Below are positions 41,602 through 53,751 of a stretch of DNA of 64,000 nt, in pieces. The stretch is taken from positions 79,856,346 to 79,920,345 of the forward strand of contig CM077157.1 in assembly GCA_039583875.1 (NCBI GenBank), in the 5' to 3' direction. This DNA comes from Platanthera guangdongensis (lineage: Eukaryota; Streptophyta; Magnoliopsida; Asparagales; Orchidaceae). The position numbers and the translations under genes were made by a program. The first letter of the stretch is position 1. Every line of letters begins with the position of its first letter. Under the pieces are notes generated by a model that did not search any database, was not told the origin of the DNA, and worked only from the letters and a program-made list of their open reading frames with translations.

Positions 41602-43474
41602 CTATATTCTTCATTTCTGTTACTATTGCATTATGTGAAGCTGTCAAATTATCATTCATTCTCAGCTGATTCTCCAGGACATAGCCTTGCTTCAGTGCAA
41701 TATCATCCACTTGTGTTTTGATCTTTTCCTTATGAGTGGCCAGATAGACTACTGCATTTCCTCCCTTATGGAAGCAGTCAGTCATTTCTTTCTTATTCAG
41801 ATTCATTTCAAATCTGATGGACTTAATGTCTTGGGCCAGATCAAACTGCAGTGACTTATGCCCTTCATCCATATAAGATTGCAAAGCCTGTCTTTGCTCA
41901 TCCATCTTTATCTGTAATGCAACCATCAGAGAACTGAAATCGGTAGATGGGGCTGGCTGTGGTGCAGGCTGTGGTGCAATTGTTTGTAAAGCTTTCTTAT
42001 AATTCTGGCTCCTTCTCTTAAAGACTTAGAATTTCCTCTTTTTGGCTCTTCCAGCCTCGTCATCCTCTGATGCAGATGTGCTATCAATATTCACTCTGTC
42101 CTTAGGACTTGGAGGTAACTCCTTCTCAGTCCTTTGTAGCCCTTCAGCATCTTTTGGCACCTCAGTCTCCTTCCTTGCAGTTTCCTCAACAATATCCACA
42201 TGCTCCCCCTCAACATGGGCCTTCTCCCCCTCAGCAGCAGCTTTCTCTTTCTCAAAATCTGTTTGTAGAAGATCTGGGAATAGCTCTTCTAGGGTAAATT
42301 CCTGTTGAGGAAGGGTTGGAGAATCTCTTATCTCATCAACCACTTGATCAACAAGAGATGTGTCCTCCATGACAACATCCTGGGGTTGGCTATGTGTCTG
42401 TGTTTGCTGATTAACATTAGGTAATGAATCAGACAAAACATCATCCTCAAGAGGGAAATCTAATTCATTAATTTCAGTTATTACCTCAAGTATTGTGTGG
42501 GTAGCTTGTTCACTCTCTAATGGAGTTGGCTCTTCCACAAGTAGAGACTCCTCCTGGATTGGATCCATGTGAATTGGGCTTGCTGGTGGTAGCTCCCCAT
42601 GCCTTTCTGCATCCTCTTGTTTAGCTGGAGACTGTCCAACATTTTCAGTTTCTTCCTCATCTGGAGTAAACACAACTTGCTCTTCAGAGCTGCTTAAGGA
42701 TTCTTGAGCCACTGGGGCTGTCTTTTTCTTTTTCTTCTGGGGTGTGTCCTTTTCTGGAGTTGACATTTCCTTGGTCAATACTCTGTCCCACCTAGAGAAG
42801 ATTCTCATATCCATCTTCCTCATATGGTTAATTTTTGAACCTGCAGCTTGGTTCATTACATCTGGAATACTTCCAACAAGGTAAAGACTCAGAATTCTAC
42901 CCAAATTGGGCTTCTGCATACTCTCTTTTATCTTCTCCAACACAACTGCAGACCAATCAGTTTCTAGTTTGAAGATAATTCTTGTCATTAGACTAAACAT
43001 ATGAGCTGATATGTTGTCATGCCCTCCAGGCTTGCTCAGGATAACCTTGCCAACAATTTCAGATAAGAATTTGCCTTGCATGTTCATTCCCTTCCTATTG
43101 AAAACAGATCCTATTTTCAGATTTGAGTCCAAACCACACCATGTCAATGCTTCTCTAGTCTTAGAAGCTAAAACATCTTCTTCTTCCTTAGTTCTTGGTA
43201 GTTGTAGTACCTTTCTCAGACTCTTAGGAGAGACATTTACCTTTGCCCCATGAACTCTTGACTTAATCTTGAGTCCTGATTCATCTAGTTTTGCTGCATT
43301 CAGAAACTCAAGGACTTCTTTCTTCCATATCTTGGTCGGTTCTGAAACAAGAAATTCTAACCCAGTCTCTTCTATTAGGGTTATCACGCCTTTGATCTCT
43401 GGTTCCGCGTCATCAAATGCGTGTCGCACGAGTTCATATCCTTCATTCACATTCTCTTCTAGCTTGGGCGCCAT
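41601..43474 (-). pseudogene. Env-like protein of D, second copy, truncated
   Basis: Same ATG (43474) and same TAA (42026-42028) as the first copy. After the TAA the coiled-coil part is kept only to about NIALRK and then runs into element C sequence. Differences from the first copy include EGYEF to EGYEL, VFAS to VLAS and PVKDT to PEKDT. Confidence 0.82.
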
Positions 43475-43986
43475 TAGGGTTTGAAGAAATTTGAATTTAG
43501 AGAAGAGAGATGTCGACACACAAGTTTGGTCTCGAAACTTTGGTGAGCGTATCGACAGACAATAGCGAGAACCTATTTATAACTTTCTAGAATCGAAGAT
43601 GAAAGGGCGCGCCAAGATACTTAAACTGTATCTACACTGTTGAAAAGTGTCGACACTTACTTATAATGTCTCGACAACTATGTGTCGACACAAGTATAAT
43701 CGACAGAATATATGTGTCGACACTTGTTTATGTGTCGACACCACTTTGCTCGATACTTAGTCGAGACTTTACTAGACTAATGTTGTAAAAATCTTAAGTG
43801 TCGACACCACCTTGGATGTGTCAACACCTACACTGCATGTGTCGATACTAATTCTCGGAAGTGTCGACACAGACTTCCTAGATGTGTCGACACCTTTTCT
43901 CTGAAGTGTCGACACCACTTCTATGTGTCGACACAGACAACTCTGTGTGTCGACACTATTTTACTTAGCCAATATTTTTTTGTAAA
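43475..43986. repeat. GTGTCGACAC palindrome cluster, second copy
   Basis: Copy of 13052-13563, with the palindromes mainly at 43628-43963. Noncoding. Confidence 0.85.
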
Positions 43987-46900
43987 CTATTCTAAGCTTA
44001 TCATACCTAATTCAATTTTAAACCTATTGAATTTGGTTTCATCTAAGGGCTTAGTATACATGTCAGCTAGCTGATTATCTGTATTAACATACTCTATTGA
44101 AATATCTCCTTTTTCCACATGTTCCCTTAGAAAATGGTATTTTATTTATATATGTTTAGTCCTACTATGAGAGACATGATTGTTTGCAATAGAAATAACA
44201 CTAGTAGAATCACAAAATAGAGGTGTTCTACTTACTTGTATACCATAGTCTTCTAGCTGATGTTGAATCCATAGAAGTTGAGCACAACAACTTCCTGCAG
44301 CAACATACTCTGATTCTGCTGTGGAGATAGCCACACTTGTTTGCTTCTTGCTACTCCATGATATCAGTCTTCCACCTAGGAATTGACAGGTTCCAGTTGT
44401 ACTTTTCCTATCTTCCTTGCAGCCTGCAAAATCTGCATCTGAATAACCTGTCAGTTCAAAGTCTCCATTCCTAGGGTACCAAAGGCCTAGATAAGGAGTG
44501 CCTTTAAGATATCTCAGAATTCTTGTGACTGCTGTCAAATGAGATTATTTAGGGCAAGCTTGGTACCTAGCACAGACACATGTAGCATACATGATATATG
44601 GTCTACTTGTAGTCAAATATAATAGGGAGCCAACTATCCCTCTATACAAAGTCTCATCTACAGGTTTCCCTGTATCATCTTTGCTTAGAGACATGCTTAA
44701 CCACATAGGAGTTTTCATGGTACTGGATGATTCCATACCATACTTCCTTATCAACTGTAGGGTGAACTTAGACTGGCATATGGATAAACCATTCTCAGTC
44801 TGTCTAACTTGGAGACCCAAGAAGAACTTAAGTTCCCTCATACTGCTCATTTCAAATTGTTCTTGCATTAGTTTTGCAAACTTTTTGCAAAGACTACTTT
44901 CAGTAGACCCAAATATGATGTCATCTACATATATTTGGACTAGAATGATCTTGCCTCTGGATTCCCTAAGGAATAGAGTCTTGTCTATTTTCCCCCTTGT
45001 GAATTTATTCCCAATGAGAAAACTAGACAGAGTTTCATACCAAGCCCTAGTGGCTTGTTTTAACCCATACAAAGCCTTCCTAAGTCTCTAGACATAATTA
45101 GGTTTAGTAGAATCAACAAAACATGATGGCTGTTCCACATAGACTTCTTCCTTCAGATTTACATTCAGAAAGGCTGACTTAACATCCATTTGGTATACTT
45201 TAAACCCTTGATAGGTTGCATAGGCCAAGAACATCCTTATTGCCTCCAGTCTGGCTACTGGAGCAAAGGTTTGATCAAAGTCAATATCTTCTTCCTGCCT
45301 ATATCCCTTAGCAACCAGTCTAGCTTTGTTCTTCACAATAACTCCATGTTCATCCATCTTGTTCCTAAAGATCCACTTAGTTCCTATAATGTTGTGGTCC
45401 TTGGGTTTAGGAACTAGCTCCCAGACATTGCATCTTTTGAACTGGTTTAGTTCCTCTTGCATAGCCTCAATCCAATGAGGATCTAGGATGGTTTCTTCAA
45501 ATTTCTTTGGCTCTACCTGGGATAGAAAGCTGGAGTAGAGTACTGAACTTAGATTTCTGCTCCTTGTTTGTACCCCTAGTCTGAGATCACCAATAATTTG
45601 ATTGGCTGGATGATCTTTTAGATGTCTATTTGCTGGAGGTAGCCTGTCTTCAGGTTGTACTCCTTCAACTTCTTCAACTTGCTGCACTCCTTGGTCTTCT
45701 TCTGCATCAGGTGCATATAGTACTCCCCCTGGACAACAGCCACTATCATCTACTTGCTGACTTGCAGTAGAACCTTCTTCAATAGTGAGCTTGTCCATCT
45801 TCTCAGTCACACCTGTAGAGCTGCAAACACTTCTAGACAATTCATTGTTAATGAGTCCAGCTTCATCAAACACTACATGCACTGACTCTTCTACAACTTG
45901 AGTAGTCAAGTTGTAGACCCTATAAGCCTTACTGTTGTTGTTGTACCTAACAAAGGTCCCCTCTTGGGATTTGGCAGCAAACTTGGTTAAGTAATACTTA
46001 CCATTGTTAAGTATATAGCATTTACAACCAAAGATCCTGAAATAGGATAGATTTGGTTTTCTGCCTTTCACAATCTCATAGGGGGGTCTTATTGTGACTT
46101 TTGGTGATAGTAGCTCTATTAATTACATGGCATGCAGTGTTTACTGCCTCAGCCCAGAAATATTCTGGGAGAGATGTGTCACTTAATAGGGTTCTACCAT
46201 CCTCTATCAAGGTTCTATTTTTCTTTTCAGCAATGCCATTTTGCTGAGGTGTTCTTGGTGAAGAAAATTCCTGAAATATCCCAAATTTTTCACATAGCTT
46301 TGTCATACTGTCAGACTGGAATTCAGTACCATGGTCACTTCTTATTTTGACCACTGTACTGTCTAACTCATTCTGAATTTGTTTGACAAAACTATAAAAG
46401 ATACTAGGAGTTTCAGATTTTTGTCTAAGGAAGAACACCCAGGAAAACCTTGAGTAGTCATCTACAACTACAAATGTGTAGACCTTCCTACCTAGGCTGT
46501 GAACTGACATAGGACCAAAAAGATCCATATGCAAGAGGTATAAGCACCTCACAGCATCTTTGTTTTCAATGCTATTAAAGGTGGATCTAGTCTGCTTGCC
46601 CTTTTGACAAGCTGAGCATATCCCATCTTTAATACACTTAACCTGAGGACCATTCCTCACTAACTCTTTGCTATAGAGTTGGCAAATTGTCTTGTAGTTA
46701 AGATGGGCTAGCCTCTTGTGCCATTTGACACAATGAGAGACTTTCTCATCAGCTATAAGACACACATGAGAAACATTGTTCTCACACATAATGTCTAGAC
46801 AATAGACATTTCTCTTCCTATAACTAGTCAGAATGATCTCTTGATCATTTGATCTCCTGATATGACAACCATTTTTGACAAATGAGATGTCATATCCTAA

Positions 46901-47161
46901 ATCACTCAGCTGACTTATACTAATGAGGTTGTGTTTCAAACCTTTAACATAAGCCACTTGAGTAATTGTTATAAGGTTGCTAGAAATGTTACCAAAAACT
47001 TTGATGATTCCTTTTTCAGAACCACCAAAGGTGACTTTAGGACCATCCTTGATTGGTGTGTAGTCCTTTAGCAATCCCCTAGTTCCAGTCATGTGCCTGG
47101 AACATCCACTGTCCAAGTACCATATTGGCGCATGACCACTTGGACTCACCTGCAAAACAGA
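43987..47161 (-). pseudogene. pol: D pol, second copy, better preserved RT
   Basis: Same domain order as 13564-16738 and the same shared breaks (near 46072, 45087, 44539, 44145). RT is less damaged: the codons matching the left-copy stops at 14827, 14512 and 14332 read AGA, CAA and CAG here, leaving open stretches 45088-46071 and 44545-45072. Changes the other way include SRPDIM to SRPYIM and AERKN to AEKKN. Confidence 0.9.
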
Positions 47162-49149
47162 TTAGTTAACCTTAGAACCCAAAGAATTCTTGGGTCCTTG
47201 GTGCTGGTTAGTTTGCCTCTTAACAAAACTGCCTGTAGCTTTTCTAGCAGGCAGATTGCTACTCACCTTGGCACTTGAATTGTGCCAACAGTCTATGGCA
47301 AAGTGGTCTACCTTGCCACAACACCAGCACTCAAATCTGTTGTACCTTTGCTTAGGTACAACCCTGGCTGTAGTATCTACAGCAGGCTTATTGAGTACTG
47401 GGGCTTTGCCCTTAGACTTGGACTTTACAGTCCTGGCAGGTTTAGTAAACCCCAATCCAGTTTTACCCTTCTGAGAAATGAACTCATTTATCAAAGGTAG
47501 AACAGACTTTGGTTTAGAAAACCTTGCTACTATGTCTCTCTCTTTCTGAAGACTAATCTCCAGATTTCTGATTTGATCATTTTTAAATGTTATAGTCCCC
47601 ATCTGAATAACAGTTATGTGCTTCAGTCTGGCTATTTCATTTAATTTCTGATCAATCAACTTATCAAAATCTGTTGCAGCAACTTTAAGACTGGCAATCT
47701 CCTTAGCCTGACTCTTGGCCAAGGATTTGCTTTTCTTTAAAACTTGCAACACTACTCTATATTCATCAATCAATTGATGAATATCTCCTTCAGATTCAGA
47801 TCCACTCTCATCACTTGATGCTGATGAATCTAATTCTGATCCAGTACTAGAAATTGAACTAACAGAACAATTTTGTACCTGACTTGGTCCAGGCTGATCC
47901 TGGATTTTATCTCCTTTTGATAAGACCATCAGTCCCTGGCACTGATTGTCCTCTTGCTCATATATTGAGTTCATTAATTGGATGAACTCATCTTCTTCTT
48001 CTTCAGTAAACAGTCCAATGTAAGCTTCAGCTTCTGAATCAGTTTCTGAAGAAGACATATCTGACAGACTTTTGTCCTTCTTAGCAACAAAGGACCTTCC
48101 CTTTTTGCCCTTGATTTGAGTCTTCTTATTATCAGTAGACTCTTTCCTCTTCTCTGGACAGTCAGCAACAACATGTCTCTGTTTGTTACAACAATAGCAA
48201 ATTATCTTTGAAGATGTAGTTCTACTTGACTTGGGCTTTCTCCTGTCATTCTTTGATGACTTCTGTGAAGTGGATGGCTTAGACTTCCACTGTTTCTTCT
48301 TCAGGAACTTCTGAAAATGTCTTGTGAAAGCTGCACAGTCCTCATCACTCTCACAGCTTTCAGAATTCTTGCTTTCTAACTCATATGTCTCAGTCTCAGC
48401 AACTTTTGGAGGTGGAGATGGAGACTTACTTTTATATTTCCTAGTGGCTTCTGTCTTGAAAGCCACAGCTCTTTCTTTGTGCTTAACTCTTGTAGTCTTC
48501 TCCTCCTCCTTCCTTACCATTAACTGCATCTCATATGATAACAGTTTTCCAAACAATGTTGGAGGAGGAATGTCTGCTAATTTGGTCATTTCCCTTATGA
48601 CACAAATCTTAGTATCTCAGTCTTTAGTTAGGGATCTCAAGAACTTATCATTCAGCTCATAATTGCTGAATTCTCTTCCATAGGACATTAACTCATTAAC
48701 TATCCTATAGAATTTCTTGTAGCACTCAGTTATAATATCAGACATGCCTTGTCTGAAGCTATCATACTCTTGATTCAATAAAGACTTTCTGTCCTGTCTA
48801 ACTTCTTCAGAGCCCTCCATGTACACTATTAGTGTGTCCCACATTTCCTTTGATGTTTTACAGTGTATCAAATTCTGAAATGTGGCATCATCTATTGCAC
48901 TTACAATTATATTCTGAGCCCTCTTGTCCATGGTGACCAGAATAATCTCATCTTTAGTCATCTCTGAAAAGTCCTTAGAAGTTCTCTGATTTGCATCCAG
49001 GACTGATACTTTCATAGGCACATATGACCCTTCTTTGACTGTGATATAGATTCTAGGGTAACCCTTTCTTTCCAGATGCCAAAAATCTCCTTTCTACAGA
49101 TTGGCAACTTCATGGATCCAAGTTCTTTGTGATTCTCTGTTGAACCCAT
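47162..49149 (-). pseudogene. gag: D gag, second copy
   Basis: Copy of 16739-18726 with the same TGA (48617-48619) and the same 5' frame break, so both preceded the duplication. Two CCHC knuckles are kept. Confidence 0.87.
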
Positions 49150-49263
49150 TTTCTTGATTTTCTTGATTATGTTGAGTCTGCCCTTGATTATACTGAATCT
49201 GCCAACAGGATCTTTTACTCAAACAATTATGTCCTTTTTGAGTAACCTCGCTCTGATACCACT

Positions 49264-51258
49264 TGAAAGAAATTGTACTTAATCACCTAGAGGGGGGGGG
49301 GGTGAATAGGTGACTTTAATCCTTTTAAACTTTTAGGCAGTATAAATCACAGAATTCACAGAACATAAAATAGCAACCACAGAATCATTCACACACAGAG
49401 TACACACAGTTTTATAGTGGTTCCCCAAGGTCTGGGTACATCCACTTTCCCCCTTCGCCTATCTAGTAGTGTACTAGATTCGGCCAAACTCCTCCACTAT
49501 TCCTTAGATCCTCAGATCTTACACTCAGAACCCCAAATAGGTTCCTACAGCTCAGAGTGATCCCACTCCTACAACTCAGGCACACAGCCCTACCACTCAG
49601 TCTTCACAAAGACCTACACTCAGCCTTCAACAAGGCCTACACTCAGAGAAAAGTATCTCCTACACTCAGGCACACAGGCCCTACCACTCAGCCTTTATAA
49701 TTTCAGGCTTACAACTCAGATCCCTTAGGATCCTACAAGAAATTAAAATTACAATGTATATACCCACAACTCAGAATAAGAGAGAAGAGTTGACAGGTTT
49801 CTTGATGAGTTCTTGGAAGAACTTTGCTGAGATCAACCTTCATTGACTTCCTTCAAAACTTCTTGAATTTAGAACACAATAGGGTTGAGTCTCTATGCAG
49901 CTGATCTTCAATCACTGCTAACTTAAGAATCAGATCTCAATTTGAAACTTTCTTCACAGCCTGTTTCAACAACTGTCTTCTTAGAAGGAGCTCTCTCTCT
50001 CCAACTTCTTAGATCTTCTGATCACTTCAGTTGATTGTTGTTAATCCTCTTCTTCTGTTGACAGAATAAACCTTTATATAGGCCTTCTTCATGGTGACCA
50101 GCTGATCCGGTTTCTAACGACTTTCTGACAACTCTGACAGTTGCAGTAGACCGACTGGAATGACAGCTGTCAAGTCATCCAGTCACTTCTTGAATTTTCT
50201 GTAACTGTCTGAAAAGTGTCGAGACAGTCAGTCTTTAAGTGTCGACACTGATAGACCAAGTGTCGACACAAGTAGACTAAGTGTCGACACTAGCCTTCAT
50301 GGTGTCGACACAAGTCCTTGTGTTGTAGAAATTACTTCTCGGCACTGCTTCTCCAGAATGTGTCGACACTGATATTGTGTGTCGACACAACTACTTGTTC
50401 TTCAGTACTTAGTTGAATTCTGCTAAGTGTCGACACAACTCCTTTGTGTAGACACAACTCCTTTGTGTCGACACAACTCCTTGTGTTGAACTTGTTAAGT
50501 GTCGACACATCTTCTTGGTGTCGACACATGCCTTCTGTGTTGATACTTGCTGAGTGTCGACACAGCTCCTTTGTGTCGACACTTGTACTTGGACTTCATT
50601 GAAATTTGTTGAGTGTCGACACAGCCTCCTAGTGTCGACACTTTCTTCATGCGTTGAGACTTTTGCTGTGTGTCGACACATTTTTCATTATGTCGACACT
50701 TGTACTTAAACTCTGTTGAAGTTTGCTGAGTGTTGACACAGCCTCCTAGTGTCGACACTTGTACTTGAAATTTGTTGAAGTTTTGCTGAGTGTCGACACA
50801 GCCACCAAGTGTCGACACTTTTACATGAACTTTGTTAAAGTTTTGCTGATTGCCGACACAGCCACCAAGTGTCGACACTTTTGATGTCGACAAAGTTCCT
50901 CTGAGTGTCGACACTGCTTCTAAGTGTCGACACAGCTTCTCTGGACATTTCTTCATTGTGTGTCGATACAGCTTGTATGTGTCGACACTTTCCTTCTGGT
51001 GTCGACTCTGCATTCCTGGTGTCGACTCAATTACTCCAAGTGTCGACACTGCTTCTCTGGGTATCGACACAAGTCTTCTTAAGTGTCGACACTTCTCTTC
51101 TGGGTGTCGACACATGGACTTAGAAACTTTTCAGCTTTCCCTGCAAATACTTAACCTGCACAACTAAACTCAAAACACATCAAATATATTTTGATGTATA
51201 TCATTGAGTAGGGTGAGACTTCTTCAAATCAGGTACATATTTTCCAATGTACCCAACA
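49264..51258 (-). repeat. D 5' LTR, second copy
   Basis: Copy of 18841-20831, four bases longer because of the G run. Primer site on the minus strand at 49250-49261, TATA box near 50070, palindrome array about 50212-51115. Confidence 0.92.
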
Positions 51259-51683
51259 ATACACGGGTAGGGACACGCCCGTGTCTCTACCCATGCCACT
51301 TCACAGGTTACACTACGTCGATCTCGACATGCTTCGTCGATCTCGACACGCTTCGTCGATCTCGACATGCTTCGTCGAGCTCAACTCGACACACACATGG
51401 GCAGAGACACGCCCGTGTATCTACCCGTATCATTTCACATGGGTAGTGACACGCCCGTATCACTACCCGTATCCTTCTCTGGACATACTCGAGTCGTCAC
51501 TTGAGAGCTGGCCTCTCCCACACGGGTAGGGACACGCTCGTGTCTCTACCCGTGTCCTATGCTCGACTGATTTCTCCTCATATTTACAAGTGCAACCCAG
51601 TTACCAGCACACCCCTGAACCCAAGTCGGCTCTCCTGACTCAAAAACACGCACGAGGGGCCTAGTGCGAATCGGGACGTTACA
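51259..51683 (-). repeat. F solo-LTR fragment, second copy
   Basis: Copy of 20832-21256 with the same palindromes and the same GACGTTACA end, followed by GTGCG where the first copy has the target duplication GTACG. Confidence 0.88.
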
Positions 51684-52066
51684 GTGCGTGAATCGGTGCC
51701 AAACTTGTGCCTTGGTGAAGGCCGAGTATCAGAAGCCGGGCGGGTTCCTGAAGCCTCTTCCTATTCCCGAGTGGAAATTTGATGACATCTCCATGGACTT
51801 TGTTCATGAGATACCTAGATCGCAACAGGGTAACGACGCGATTTGGGTGATTGTGGATCGCTTAACCAAAGTAGCTCATTTCATCCCAAATCGGAAGGAG
51901 GACAGCGTGGAGAAGCTGGTAGAGTTGTATGTTCGTAACATTATGCACTACATGAGATTCTTAAGAGTGTAGTTAGTGATCGCGATGGATGTTTCACGTC
52001 CAAGGATTGGAGGTTGGTTCAGAAGAGTCTGGGCACGAAGCTTAAGTTCAGTACGGCTTTCCATCC
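51684..52066 (+). pseudogene. pol: A integrase fragment, second copy
   Basis: Copy of 21257-21639 (CQTCALVKAEY, WKFDDISMDFV). Here it has no matching A sequence to its left, which is decisive evidence that it arrived by duplication of a nested locus. Confidence 0.9.
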
Positions 52067-53580
52067 TGAAAGTGCAACTAGATCTGATATACTCTAGAGA
52101 GGGGGTGAATAGAGTATATGGTGCTTTAAAAACTTTTACAAACTTTTACAACAATTGTTGTAATATGTGTAAGCAGAGAAGCAGAAATAAATCTAATCAC
52201 AGTACTAAGGTAAGCAAAAACTAAGCACAGAGAAAATCAAGTCCAGAAACAAAAATGAAAGCAAGCAGAACCAGAAGACACAAGGAAATATAGTGGTTCC
52301 CCAAACTTGGGTACATCCACTCTTCTACCACCCTAGGTAGGAATCCACTGCAGGATGAGTTGATCAGGTGTCCTGGGCACCAATGAGCTTTTGATAAGGT
52401 ACTCAAAAACCAAGGCAGATTTTTTGATCAGGTGTCTTGCCACCAATGAGCTTTTGACAAGGTGCTCAAAAACCAGGTTCAAACTTTTGAAGGGAGTTTG
52501 AAAAACCCTTTATAGAATGGGGGTGAGAGAGTGATGGCAGTCTTCTCTTTCTCAAACAACTAAGAAAACTATGTGGATTGTTGTCAAAGCTCCCCCTGAA
52601 TTCTTGAAATCTTCAGGAAGAAAAGCTTTGCTGAGGGTGATAGGCCTTCAAATATTGAACTCCAGCAATGGATGATTTCAGCAAAAGGGACTGAAATGTT
52701 GAGTGTCTGGAGTCTGGAATATGTTGGCCTTGAACACTTTGAAAACTAAAGAGATCTGAGGATTTTGAGAAAGCTTGATCTCCTTTGATGAGTGTTCTTC
52801 AGAATTTTTTTAGACAGAAGATTTTTGAGGTTGTCTCTGTAATCTGTATTGTGTGTGCTTTGTGTTGTGAGAGATTCAAAAATCCTGTCCTTTATTCTCT
52901 GGTACAGAATAGAATATTATTCTCTGTCAAGAATAGTCGTTGGTCTATATTGATTGCATCCTTAATTGCATAATCTCTTTTTGAGGAAAGTCCACAGAAT
53001 TATTCCTTGAAAAGTCCCTTGAAACTTGGTCCAGAATTGAATGAAAACGGCTAGCAAATCTCTGAATTAATTGCAGAATAACTCCTAACTGATTTGAATT
53101 TGAATTCTGGAAGTTATCAGAAATCGTCGAACTGAGCTCTGCTATCGTCGAGCTGAGCTCAGCGATCTAGAAATACATAGCAGCAAAATAATCGTCGATC
53201 TGAGCTCAAAGATCGTCGAACTGAGCTCAGAGATAAAGATCTAATGCAGAGTCAAAATCGTCGACCTGAGCTCACCGATCGTCGAATGGAGTTCGACGAT
53301 ATTATGAAGTTGAGCTCAGCGATCGTCGAATGGAGTTCGACGATCTGTCGAAGTTGAGCTAAACGATCGTCGATCGGAGTTTGACGAATCGTCGTGCTGA
53401 GCTCGACGATCAGACTTAGTCTCCAGACAGAAAAACTTGGTCTTCAGGGCAGCTTCCAAACCTAGACTTCTAACCCTTAGACTCAATTCTAATTGACCTT
53501 TTAAGTTATACAGGAGGTCAAGCAAAGGTTCCTAGAGACATAGTGATCCTGACCCAAATTAGTAATAGGGTGTTCCAACA
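52067..53580 (-). repeat. E 3' LTR, second copy
   Basis: 1,514 bases, with hairpin at 52087-52119 and palindrome array about 53117-53417. By eye fewer than ten differences from the first copy, against roughly 25 between the 5' and 3' LTRs of one element. Confidence 0.92.
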
Positions 53581-53751
53581 ATCTCCCCCTATTTGGGTTA
53601 GGATTACTATTTACAGACTTTGGAAAAATTTAAATAACAACATACAAGTATTAAGCAGAAAAACAACAACTAGACAAGCAGAAACACAGAGATATATATA
53701 TATATCATCCAGATAATAATCAGAATTCACAGAAACTGTCACCTTACAATG

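Larger units (their letters stand above)
41601..51258 (-). mobile_element. Element D, second copy, lacking the 3' LTR
   Basis: Corresponds to 11178-20831. The 3' LTR and the last third of the env-like frame are missing because the copy starts inside that frame. Confidence 0.93.

Noticed and set aside
41053..41721. 222-residue plus-strand frame
   Set aside because: Antisense to the intact RT of element C and crosses the duplication breakpoint; no recognisable domain.
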